From a candidate division CSSED10-310 bacterium (lineage in GTDB: Bacteria > CSSED10-310 > JAFGJC01), in contig JAFGJC010000023.1 in assembly GCA_016929305.1 (NCBI GenBank), positions 1-8,367 of the forward strand: 8,367 bases of DNA. The letters are read 5' to 3'. The notes beneath the pieces are model-generated. The model saw only the letters and a program-made list of their open reading frames with translations, was not told where the DNA came from and ran no database searches. A program made the position numbers and the translations under genes. Shown piece after piece: positions 1 through 7,058 of the stretch (positions within the stretch are counted from its first letter, which is position 1; the number at the start of each line of letters is the position of its first letter).

Positions 1-1714
1 CGGGGGTGTGCGTCGGTTCACCAGCCGGTTGATTTTGTTCACCCGGCGTCAATATTCCTAAAACAAAATCATCGAAATTGTTATCAGTGTCGGTTCCATC
101 AGGGATGCGGTTTAGCGAGAGATTGTTGGTTGGGTTGGGATAATCGACAGGATCGCCTTCTCCAGCAAAAAATTCTTCCGGAAGGAAGGTTCCGTATCCT
201 ATGGCATCGACAACCGTCGATCCCGCTCTGAGTTGAATGCTGTCCGGACCGTTCTGATAATTGATGTTGACGTCGATGAGATCGGCGTTCGCCACGGAAT
301 CATCCTGAGCGATTACAAAATAATCACCCGCCATGACCTCTCCCGTCAACGGAACAATGTTATACTCGGTATTGTCATAACCGTTGATACCGACAAGGGT
401 GTATCCATCAAGGCTGATCCGGTGTGAACCGGGATAATACAACTCTATATAACAACCCAGATCCTGACCGTCGGGATTGACATGGATTTCATTGATCTTA
501 AGGTTATAGATGGGAGGTGGTGTCGGTGTCGGGCCGGTGGGCGTGGCGGTTGGCGGTGGCGGTCCAGTAGGGGTCATGGTCGGTTCCATGGCTTCCGGAA
601 TATTCATTTCACCAGGTGTAAGCTCACCGGAAACAAAATCTACGGAGTTGTCATCTGTGTCATTTCCGTCAGGTATTCTGGAATGGGAGTGATCACCGGT
701 GAAAAATGCGGGAGCCGGTGATCCTTCTCCGGCAAAAAATTCCGTCGGCAGAAAATCCCCATACCCGATTGCGTCCACAACGACAGCTCCGTTTCGCAAT
801 TGAATGTTATCCGGACCGTTTTGATAGTTTACATTAGAATCGATCAGATCGGCATTGGATACCGATGCATCCTGAGCGATAAGGAAATATCCGTCTGCGG
901 GGATGGAGTATCCATCCAGGGAGATCGATTGGTAATCACTGCCGTTATTGCCGTTCACGCCGACAAGTGAATATCCGTCCAGACTGATGCCGCCAGGATA
1001 ATAAAGCTCGACGTAACAACCCACATCCGTGCCGGGCGGATTGATATACATTTCATTGATCTTGATGTTTTCCACCGGGGGTGGTGTTGGTGTCGGACCT
1101 GTAGGTGTTGCTGTTGGCGGTCCGGCAGTCGCTGTCGGTGGCCCGGGTGTATTGGTAGGCTCCGTCGACTCCGGGATGTTCATCGTCCCTGGAGTGAGAT
1201 TTCCTGACTGGAAATCGACCGAATTGTCGTTGGTGTCATTCCCGTCGGGAATACGCGAATGGGAGTGTTCCCCGGTGAAATATGCAGGAGCCGGTGATCC
1301 TTCTCCGGCAAAAAATTCCGTCGGCAGGAAATCCCCATACCCGATCGCGTCCACGACATCAGATCCGTCTCGCAATTGAATATTATCCGGACCGTTTTGA
1401 TAGTTTACATTAGAATCGATCAGATCGGCATTGGACACTGATGCATCTTGAGCGATGACGAAATATCCATCTGCCGGAATGGAATATCCGTCCAGAGCAA
1501 TCGACTGGTAGTCGCTGCCATTGTAGCCATTTACGCCGACAAGCGAATACCCGTCCAGACTGATGCCGCCAGGATAATAAAGCTCGACGTAACAACCCAC
1601 ATCTGTGCCAGGCGGATTGATATACATTTCGTTTATGGTGATGTTTTGTGAAAAAACATTCACCCAGGCGATGCACAATCCGATCAGCAATACGAATCCT
1701 GTTTTCGATTTCAT
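1..1714 (-). CDS. Secreted protein with three tandem lamin tail domains, 3' end outside window
   Basis: The frame is open from ATG at 1714 to the left edge, giving 571 codons with no stop, so the C-terminus is missing. Residues 1-22 form a Sec signal peptide (KSK, a hydrophobic run to about residue 20, cleavage after VFS before Gln23). Three lamin tail domain (LTD) units follow at about residues 25-178, 217-370 and 405-560. Each has the family pattern: INE..xNP, VELYYPGG, SLDGYSLVG, GYFVIAQD, NADLID, QNGPDxIQL, VVDAIGYG and a final SRIPDG/NRIPDG...TPG. The units are joined by Pro/Thr linkers such as PTATPTGPTPTPPP, and a third linker begins at the edge (GEPTHTP). LTDs are beta-sandwich domains found in many exported bacterial proteins, often beside nucleases, peptidases or surface domains; their ligand is usually unknown. 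The start is supported by GGAGGA at 1721-1726, six bases upstream. More LTD units or a catalytic domain could follow outside the window. The exported LTD assignment is firm; the biological role is not known. Confidence 0.9.
   Translation of the reverse strand, partial: MKSKTGFVLLIGLCIAWVNVFSQNITINEMYINPPGTDVGCYVELYYPGGISLDGYSLVGVNGYNGSDYQSIALDGYSIPADGYFVIAQDASVSNADLIDSNVNYQNGPDNIQLRDGSDVVDAIGYGDFLPTEFFAGEGSPAPAYFTGEHSHSRIPDGNDTNDNSVDFQSGNLTPGTMNIPESTEPTNTPGPPTATAGPPTATPTGPTPTPPPVENIKINEMYINPPGTDVGCYVELYYPGGISLDGYSLVGVNGNNGSDYQSISLDGYSIPADGYFLIAQDASVSNADLIDSNVNYQNGPDNIQLRNGAVVVDAIGYGDFLPTEFFAGEGSPAPAFFTGDHSHSRIPDGNDTDDNSVDFVSGELTPGEMNIPEAMEPTMTPTGPPPPTATPTGPTPTPPPIYNLKINEIHVNPDGQDLGCYIELYYPGSHRISLDGYTLVGINGYDNTEYNIVPLTGEVMAGDYFVIAQDDSVANADLIDVNINYQNGPDSIQLRAGSTVVDAIGYGTFLPEEFFAGEGDPVDYPNPTNNLSLNRIPDGTDTDNNFDDFVLGILTPGEQNQPAGEPTHTP
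29..1635 (-). repeat. Three tandem in-frame LTD units, periods 576 and 564 bases
   Basis: Units 1 and 2 are offset by exactly 576 bases (192 codons), and units 2 and 3 by 564 bases (188 codons). Units 1 and 2 are close to identical as DNA. For example, 975-1026 matches 1551-1602 over 52 bases, 811-859 matches 1387-1435 over 49 bases, and 711-751 matches 1287-1327 over 41 bases. Unit 3 is clearly more diverged, with about half of its residues changed in places, while keeping the same motif order. The repeats therefore look like one older and one recent duplication, or gene conversion between units 1 and 2. The unit ends are approximate and include the Pro/Thr linkers. Confidence 0.92.
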
Positions 1715-1720
1715 CACTAA

Positions 1721-1726
1721 TCCTCC
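1721..1726 (-). promoter_or_regulatory. Shine-Dalgarno site of the LTD protein gene
   Basis: On the minus strand GGAGGA lies six bases before ATG at 1714. This is a strong match to the anti-SD sequence at ideal spacing and fixes the start of the exported protein, directly ahead of a normal signal peptide. No convincing sigma-70 promoter was found in the 121-base gap between this gene and the end of the upstream nucleotidyltransferase-like gene, so co-transcription with that gene cannot be excluded. Confidence 0.75.
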
Positions 1727-1835
1727 AAATATAATTAACAGACGCAAACAAAGAACGATTATCCTAAGAAATACATATCGTAATGATGAGTTTGAGTAAA
1801 TACAGCACGCAATAAAACCTAATCAACGTTGACAT

Positions 1836-2726
1836 TTATGATTGTCTTGTCTGAAAAGTGCCGGTGTCAGCATTATCAGTGGGTGAAAATAAATAGGGAG
1901 CACATTCACAAAGTTGTTCCATCTCTCCGGTTATATCATATTTGTCAGGTTCACTTAATATGTCGCCAATCAGCTTCGTGACTTCACAAAGTAACCGTAA
2001 TTTCTGTTTCAGACCTCTGGCTGTACATGGAGAGAGAAGCAGCATTTTTATTTTGGAAGGCACATTGCGGGGGATTTTTTCAAAGGAACCCAGCATTGAA
2101 TCGATGCTATGGGTTAAATTCAAGTATTGACCGTTGAGCAGAAAAATCAATTCATAAATGTTTTTAATTGCTGCGATAAGTTCATGCTGGAAATAAAAAT
2201 AACTTTCTTCATCTTCAAGGGTTGAAAGGTCCTTAATAACACTGATGATTTCACCAAATATTTGAGGAATGATGGCGTCTTTGTAATATTCAGGGACCGG
2301 ACTGATTTGTTTTTTCCACAAATTCAGCTGATTTTTAGGATCCCAAAGAATCTTGCATTCATGTAGAGACGCCACAAGCATAGGATTCGTCAAACGCAAT
2401 TGCTTTTCGATCGTCGAAACCCGCTCACAGATCAAATCCTGACTCACATGCCAGACATTGATTTTTAAATCATGGGAGGTAAAATTATCCATGATTATTG
2501 GATGTTCATAACATACTATTTTTTCGGGGTCGTCGGATAATTTTTTGGCAATTTCTTTCCGCTGAGATTTATCCGGTTCTGAAAAATAAACACACATGAT
2601 ATCTACACTGGATTTGGGACCTGATGTACCTCTGGCGCGCGATCCTACTAATGTAATTGCTCTGCATCCAGGTAACTTTTGATAAGAATAAACAATGTCA
2701 AATAAAACTTGCTTTGCTGGATCCAT
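1836..2726 (-). CDS. Nucleotidyltransferase-fold protein with degenerate catalytic motif
   Basis: This encodes 296 residues, predicted cytoplasmic, with no signal peptide or membrane helix. Residues 25-48 carry the pol-beta type nucleotidyltransferase signature: LVGSRARGTSGPKSS followed by VDIMCVY. In active members the GS motif is followed by Asp-x-Asp, with a third Asp about 40-60 residues later. Here the first Asp position is Ser40, the second Asp (Asp42) is kept, and the likely third position on the strand DLKINVWHV is Asn90. The protein may therefore be catalytically weak, inactive, or use a shifted acidic residue such as Asp86. The C-terminal half (about 140-265) is alpha-helical with an 'FQHELIAAIKNIYELIFLLNGQYL' pattern. 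It resembles the helical domain that follows the nucleotidyltransferase domain in DUF4037-type proteins, but I recall this rather than having tested it. The ATG at 2726 is preceded by GGAGGA at 2736-2741 with a nine-base spacer. The substrate is unknown; aminoglycoside or small-molecule nucleotidyl transfer would be the family guess. Base composition looks AT-richer than the LTD gene. Confidence 0.8.
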   Translation of the reverse strand: MDPAKQVLFDIVYSYQKLPGCRAITLVGSRARGTSGPKSSVDIMCVYFSEPDKSQRKEIAKKLSDDPEKIVCYEHPIIMDNFTSHDLKINVWHVSQDLICERVSTIEKQLRLTNPMLVASLHECKILWDPKNQLNLWKKQISPVPEYYKDAIIPQIFGEIISVIKDLSTLEDEESYFYFQHELIAAIKNIYELIFLLNGQYLNLTHSIDSMLGSFEKIPRNVPSKIKMLLLSPCTARGLKQKLRLLCEVTKLIGDILSEPDKYDITGEMEQLCECAPYLFSPTDNADTGTFQTRQS

Positions 2727-2776
2727 TCACCATCGTCCTCCAATTTCCCGACAAATCACCAATTCAATAGACTCTT

Positions 2777-2805
2777 AGTATATTGAAAAAAAACATTTGT
2801 GCCAA
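2777..2805 (-). promoter_or_regulatory. Near-consensus sigma-70 type promoter for the nucleotidyltransferase-like gene
   Basis: Read on the minus strand, TTGGCA (2800-2805) is followed by a 17-base spacer containing a run of eight T and then TATACT (2777-2782). Both boxes match the housekeeping consensus at five of six bases, and the spacer is optimal. Transcription would start near 2770, giving a leader of about 44 bases that includes the Shine-Dalgarno site. The assignment rests on sequence match alone and assumes a standard sigma-70 specificity in this organism. Confidence 0.62.
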
Positions 2806-2844
2806 GATAGGAATGAATCTTTGAATATAAGGTCTGATCGTCTG

Positions 2845-2873
2845 CTGCAATTTATGTTATGGCACGGTATAAT
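2845..2873 (+). promoter_or_regulatory. Probable promoter of the metallopeptidase gene
   Basis: A perfect TATAAT lies at 2868-2873. The hexamer 17 bases upstream, CTGCAA at 2845-2850, matches the -35 consensus at only three of six bases, so activation by a regulator is possible. A start near 2880 would give a leader of about 50 bases before the GTG at 2931. It is divergent from the promoter at 2777-2805; about 39 bases separate the two -35 boxes. I saw no clear inverted-repeat operator in that interval. Confidence 0.45.
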
Positions 2874-2916
2874 TCAAACGATGTGCTGTTTGATGTCTAA
2901 ATAATTCTAACGCTTG

Positions 2917-2924
2917 AAGGGAGG
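2917..2924 (+). promoter_or_regulatory. Shine-Dalgarno site that selects a GTG start
   Basis: AAGGGAGG lies six bases before GTG at 2931. The strong match and spacing support GTG rather than a later ATG as the start. Beginning at GTG also gives a complete signal peptide with a basic N-region (Tyr-Lys-Leu-Gly-Arg), whereas the next in-frame Met would remove most of it. Confidence 0.75.
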
Positions 2925-2930
2925 AATAGC

Positions 2931-4985
2931 GTGTATAAATTGGGTCGTGTTTTAGGAATAATGGTTCTGGCAGCGCTTTTTTCCACCAGCAGCTTTGCTC
3001 AAAATAAGGAGAAACGATGGTGTTTTTCTTTCCAGGCATCGGAATTAACTGCCGGTGTTGATTGGGAAGTCATTCGTGAAGCTAATGTCTATTCCAAAAA
3101 TGCTGACAGGACGGAATACAATGTCGGTGACACCAAAAGTTTTTGGGCTTGGGATCTGTCAGTTATGCCACCGGAAAACATTCTCGTTCCAGCCACTTGC
3201 AGATCAAAGGGAGCATTTCATTATGTCTGGATAGCTGATGATCAATGGCAGAATCCTGTCACTCAGAATGATGTCGATATCATAAGTAACGCATGGGAAA
3301 CAGCTACACCAGCAAGCTCCATGGATCCGACAAAGGGTATTTATCACATTGCAGTGTCTCTGTTTGGACCGGCTCCAGATGAACTTGACAATGATCCTCG
3401 TGTGCATCTGCTGTATATGGATCTCAATGATTTTGATGGTTACTTCAATAGTTACAATCAAATGACCGATGAAGCGGCTCAGATGTATGGACGGCGATCC
3501 AATGAATGCGAAATGTTGTATTTGAATGCGTTGAGTTCACAGGGGATTGGCAGTACATATATGTTGGGCGCACTCGCCCACGAATTCCAACATATGATCC
3601 ATTGGATGGCAGATCAGAATGAAGCTGCGTGGATAAACGAGGGATGTTCTCAACTGTCGTGGTATTTGTGCGGATTTGGAACGGATGGCCAGGAAACCTT
3701 TTTTGCCAATCATCCCAATAATAATTTGACGACCTGGGAAGATTTTTCTGATTATGGACAGGTAACGCTCTTTTTTGTCTATCTTTATGAACAATACGGT
3801 GGTGCACCCTCCATTTTGAAAATCGTTTCAAATACTCTAAACGGGTTTGATGGGATAAAAGATGCGCTGGAAGAGCGGGGGTATGGTTTCGACGCTGCCC
3901 AAATGTTTTCAGATTGGATGATCGCGAATTTTGTTAACAATTCTGAATTGGATCATGGTCAGTACGGATATAAAAATTTCCAGGCACCGGAGTTTGCCAT
4001 TTTTGATACCCTGTCTAATTATCCAACCGGCGAACTTACCGGTAATATCAAACGCTGGGCAGGAAGATGTTATCTTTTTGAGCAGATTGAAACACAGTTG
4101 AATATTGAAGAGACGAACTTTGAAGATACTCTAAATCTGTTTGCATATCCGGACACAATATCGGAGCAACGGCTCATTCCCATGGATCCGGCTTTTCAAA
4201 TTTTGCAAATCAAAGGTTTTTCACAGAATGAAGATACCGCCATCATAGTTCTTGCAAATACCGATTCGTCGGGAGATACGACAGCATATGCTTTCCAGGG
4301 ATCAGATAGCATGTCCGATGATGTGTCTCCACCCTATGTCAGCTCGAGTAACCTGTGGGGTATTGATGTCAATTCCGTGAATGGTCTGATTATACTGCGG
4401 GATGAGTGCAGTCAACTTGATGCTTCTCAGTTGAAATTTTTTATCAATGAACAGGCATACCAGCCCGTTGTAAAAAAACTATCCGGCAACACATGGCACA
4501 TCGAGTATTTTATAGCTCCGTTTTTATCGGATACTAATATTACGGGGAAATTACAATCGGCAGATATAAACGGGAATATTATGACACCGTTCCAGTTTCA
4601 GTTCCAATCCGGATCGCATCCGGATTGCGAAACGGGTATTAAACTGATGCTTCCCGATAACCATTTTACTCCGGGTGATCAGTTTTATCTCTACGCTGTT
4701 GCCGGTAATTCAGACGAACCAGTACCCAATACACCGGTATTCGTCATTTTAGAAGTGTTTGGGATGTATTTTTTTGCACCGGATTGGGTGGAAGCTTCTC
4801 AGGGGATATCATACTATTCCCGTAACATCTCCACGGGAAAAACGCTTATCGAGGTTTTGCCGGAATTTGCCTGGCCCCCTGCGGGAAACGCTTCAGATAT
4901 CGTTTTTTGGGGAGCAATGACTGATGCCGGTATCACAAAAATATTGGGAAATTTTGACAAGGTCACATTTGGCTGGTCCGAATAA
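2931..4985 (+). CDS. Secreted HExxH zinc metallopeptidase with Ig-like and C-terminal beta domains
   Basis: This is a complete 684-residue protein starting at GTG. Residues 1-23 are a Sec signal peptide with predicted cleavage at SSFA before Gln24. The peptidase domain spans about 30-345. HEFQH at 217-221 supplies two zinc-ligand His residues and the catalytic Glu218; Glu237 in WINEG is the likely third ligand, the gluzincin (MA clan) pattern. Flanking motifs (GYFNSYNQ, SNECEMLYLN, ALAHEFQHMIHW, EAAWINEGCSQ) resemble immune-inhibitor-A/M6-like and hyicolysin/M30-like secreted peptidases; the exact family is not certain. Residues about 466-560 look like a bacterial Ig-like domain (SPPYV..., LRDECSQLDASQLKF). 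Residues about 570-684 form a beta-rich C-terminal module (FTPGDQFYLYAVAGN, ILEVFGMYFFAPDW, FAWP, VFWGAMTD). I associate this module with exported multidomain proteins of candidate phyla; it may be a surface or anchoring domain. The protein should act outside the cytoplasmic membrane on proteins or peptides of unknown identity. No propeptide boundary or sortase signal is evident. Confidence 0.87.
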   Translation: MYKLGRVLGIMVLAALFSTSSFAQNKEKRWCFSFQASELTAGVDWEVIREANVYSKNADRTEYNVGDTKSFWAWDLSVMPPENILVPATCRSKGAFHYVWIADDQWQNPVTQNDVDIISNAWETATPASSMDPTKGIYHIAVSLFGPAPDELDNDPRVHLLYMDLNDFDGYFNSYNQMTDEAAQMYGRRSNECEMLYLNALSSQGIGSTYMLGALAHEFQHMIHWMADQNEAAWINEGCSQLSWYLCGFGTDGQETFFANHPNNNLTTWEDFSDYGQVTLFFVYLYEQYGGAPSILKIVSNTLNGFDGIKDALEERGYGFDAAQMFSDWMIANFVNNSELDHGQYGYKNFQAPEFAIFDTLSNYPTGELTGNIKRWAGRCYLFEQIETQLNIEETNFEDTLNLFAYPDTISEQRLIPMDPAFQILQIKGFSQNEDTAIIVLANTDSSGDTTAYAFQGSDSMSDDVSPPYVSSSNLWGIDVNSVNGLIILRDECSQLDASQLKFFINEQAYQPVVKKLSGNTWHIEYFIAPFLSDTNITGKLQSADINGNIMTPFQFQFQSGSHPDCETGIKLMLPDNHFTPGDQFYLYAVAGNSDEPVPNTPVFVILEVFGMYFFAPDWVEASQGISYYSRNISTGKTLIEVLPEFAWPPAGNASDIVFWGAMTDAGITKILGNFDKVTFGWSE

Positions 4986-5012
4986 ACTGAAAACTACAAT
5001 TTAACAGGATTT

Positions 5013-7043
5013 TTAGCGAGGTTTCCCTGTAAGACTTTCAATCAATGCTTCCAGAACAGATATTAATTCATGTTCAGGGTTCTTTTTCATCTCTTCTCTG
5101 ACATGTTCCAGCTTCAGTGTTATTTTTTCTGATTTTTCACGGATCATGTTGATTTTCTTCTCAAGTTCGACGGGAGAGTGTTTGATTGAGATGTTGGGAG
5201 AGAACCGTTTTCGGCGATTCTGACGATTAATCGAGAAAAAGAGAGTTCCGGAGGTAATTGTGAATACGACGAGTAAGCCATACCAAAGACCGCTCGGATC
5301 AGTCCAATTTTTGTAAAATGAGTAAAATACGCCAAAAACAGAGGCAAGCAGAAGGAGCATTAAAACGAATTTTAATATCCCGGTGGTTTTTCCCTGACTT
5401 CCGATATCTCTGGCAGATGTCAGTTCATCTTCAAGGGAACTTATCTGAAGCGTGGTGCGTCGGAGATCGGCATCCAGCAGTTTCTCACGGGATTTCAGCC
5501 AATGATTTTTTCCAAGACGCACCAGAAGTATTGACAATGGATCGTCAGATATTTGCCATCCCGCACTGATTGCTTCTTCTTCCAGGGCAACAATATCCTT
5601 TCCGGAAGTAACATAACCTTTTTTGGCAAGCTGGTGTCTTAATACTATTTCTCCTGTTGCCTGGTGAATTTTACCGAGATGAGGATGATCGTCATCCGTT
5701 ACACTCAAATGCTCCAGAGCACTGTGTGATCCCAATTGACCGAGTATCGTAATAACATGCATACTGTCTTGTGCGGAAGCTTCTTTTAGCAGGGCTAGAG
5801 CATAAGTTTCCAATTTATCTGCGGGAAAAGTGAGCAGAGCATTTCTGGCAGTATCATAGCAACTTGGATCCGACATTATTTCCACTAAAGCTTTACAGGC
5901 CAGTTTACTCTGATATTCAGCAATTAACGTTACAACAAGGGATTGAACGGTCTTTTCCGACCGATGCGATTTAAGAAAATCTATCGAAAATGCTGAAGGA
6001 ATTTTCGCTACTCCCTTCAAAACAGACCGATAAATAGCTGGTTCATTGGATTCGAACGCGCGTTCCAGGATTGCTTTAGCCTGCTCATCGCCGATTTTTG
6101 CCAGGAACTGAGCGGCAGTTTCTGCAAATGTGGGAGATTCACCTGGAAAAGCGCTATCCAGCAGTTCAATAATGCCTTCCTGATTAATATCCTTAAGAAT
6201 CTCAGCAGCCCGGTTTCTCACCATTTCACTTTTATCGGCAAGGAGTTGCACTGAAGAGATGGCTGCGAGTTGTGGATTGATCATGCCCATAACCATCAGC
6301 GCTCTGTAACGCACATCTTTGTCGCTGGAATCAAGCAGGGGAATCATGCGTTCTGCATATTCTGCCGTTTCCTGTCCCGCCAGCACCTCCATAGCAGATT
6401 GTCCGGCTGTTCCAGGCATTTTCAAAGTCTCGATTAAATGGTCGATGGCATGTTCAGATAATGTTCTATTTCTCAAAGCCTCAATGGTTTTTTCTCTGGT
6501 TTCACGATACGTGGAATTCAAAAGATCAATTAATAAATCCTCCGTCCAGGATGCTTCTGAATGGCAGATACCGTCAAGAGCTGCCCATTTTATCTGTTCG
6601 TCGTTTTCTGAAAGGTAGCGAGAGAATAAATGTTTTAAATCTTCATCATTCGATCGGGCAAGAAGCGGCAAAACCGCAATACGCAAAGAATGTTCCGTCG
6701 ATGGATCTTTGACAAGATTGATCAAATGATCATAGGTTTTTTCGGGAGGCATTGTTTTTAAAGTGTTTACAGCAGCAGTTTTCACATGGAGTGCTTCGGT
6801 ATCCAAAAGTGAAATCAAACCCGGCACGACGGCAGGATGATCCTTTTCTTTTAAAATCTCAGCGGCTTTTTCTCTGATTGCCGCGCTTAAATCGGAAAGC
6901 GCCGTCAACAATAGACGTATTGCTTGGATTTCATCTCGACTCGCGAGTTCAGAAAGGACCGATAGCTTTACATCACGATCTTTGCTTTCTAGCTGATCTT
7001 TATAGCTTTGCCATAATTCCCGGTCGATATTTGCCACAAACAT
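5013..7043 (-). CDS. HEAT-repeat protein with coiled coils and two C-terminal membrane helices
   Basis: This encodes 676 residues from ATG at 7043. Residues about 20-445 are an array of roughly 30-residue HEAT-like helical repeats (for example AIRLLLTALSDLSAAIREKA, DKDVRYRALMVMGMINPQLA and KSEMVRNRAAEILKDI), an alpha-solenoid fold used for protein binding. A helical region with LAKKGYVT and LEEEAISAGW follows (about 465-510), then a charged coiled coil (about 517-545). Two membrane helices lie at about 554-576 and 585-605, joined by a loop of only eight residues (YKNWTDPS). A basic stretch (NRQNRRKR, 606-613) and a second coiled coil (about 625-660) end the protein. Without a signal peptide and with Arg/Lys after the second helix, both the HEAT array and the C-terminal coil should be cytoplasmic, with a short hairpin in the membrane. 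This suggests a membrane-tethered scaffold; its partners are unknown. It is a single-gene unit that converges on the peptidase gene. Confidence 0.85.
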   Translation of the reverse strand: MFVANIDRELWQSYKDQLESKDRDVKLSVLSELASRDEIQAIRLLLTALSDLSAAIREKAAEILKEKDHPAVVPGLISLLDTEALHVKTAAVNTLKTMPPEKTYDHLINLVKDPSTEHSLRIAVLPLLARSNDEDLKHLFSRYLSENDEQIKWAALDGICHSEASWTEDLLIDLLNSTYRETREKTIEALRNRTLSEHAIDHLIETLKMPGTAGQSAMEVLAGQETAEYAERMIPLLDSSDKDVRYRALMVMGMINPQLAAISSVQLLADKSEMVRNRAAEILKDINQEGIIELLDSAFPGESPTFAETAAQFLAKIGDEQAKAILERAFESNEPAIYRSVLKGVAKIPSAFSIDFLKSHRSEKTVQSLVVTLIAEYQSKLACKALVEIMSDPSCYDTARNALLTFPADKLETYALALLKEASAQDSMHVITILGQLGSHSALEHLSVTDDDHPHLGKIHQATGEIVLRHQLAKKGYVTSGKDIVALEEEAISAGWQISDDPLSILLVRLGKNHWLKSREKLLDADLRRTTLQISSLEDELTSARDIGSQGKTTGILKFVLMLLLLASVFGVFYSFYKNWTDPSGLWYGLLVVFTITSGTLFFSINRQNRRKRFSPNISIKHSPVELEKKINMIREKSEKITLKLEHVREEMKKNPEHELISVLEALIESLTGKPR

Positions 7044-7050
7044 CTCCTCT
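7035..7050 (-). promoter_or_regulatory. Start region of the HEAT gene with ambiguous start codon
   Basis: On the minus strand the AGAGGAG Shine-Dalgarno (7044-7050) directly abuts ATG at 7043 with no spacer. The third codon is GTG (7037-7035), which lies exactly six bases after AGGAG, the optimal spacing. An in-frame stop TAA sits a few codons upstream with no other start between. The protein may therefore begin at GTG, two residues shorter (MANIDREL...), rather than at ATG (MFVANIDREL...). The change is trivial for the protein but matters for translation efficiency. Confidence 0.6.
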
Positions 7051-7058
7051 TCAACTAA

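Noticed and set aside
482..1379. Gly/Val-rich plus-strand reading frames (GGGVGVGPVGVAVGG-like)
   Set aside because: They are the antisense reading of the Pro/Thr linkers of the minus-strand LTD gene and lack any ribosome binding site or domain.
1410..1751. Minus-strand 113-codon frame overlapping the start of the LTD gene
   Set aside because: It is the same DNA read in another frame, has no domain pattern and no matching Shine-Dalgarno, while the LTD frame has a signal peptide and clear repeats.
1758..1826. Possible promoters for the LTD gene (GATAAT at 1758-1763; TTGATT at 1821-1826 with TATTTA at 1797-1802)
   Set aside because: GATAAT has no matching -35 box (TCATTA), and the other pair matches the -10 consensus at only three of six bases with an 18-base spacer. 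Neither is convincing.
1823..1832. Ten-base perfect palindrome TCAACGTTGA just after the nucleotidyltransferase-like gene
   Set aside because: It has no loop or T-run to act as a terminator, and several palindromes of this length are expected by chance in a window this size.
3445..3831. Minus-strand 128-codon frame inside the peptidase gene
   Set aside because: It lies opposite the catalytic domain of a clear plus-strand gene, has no recognisable motif and no ribosome binding site.
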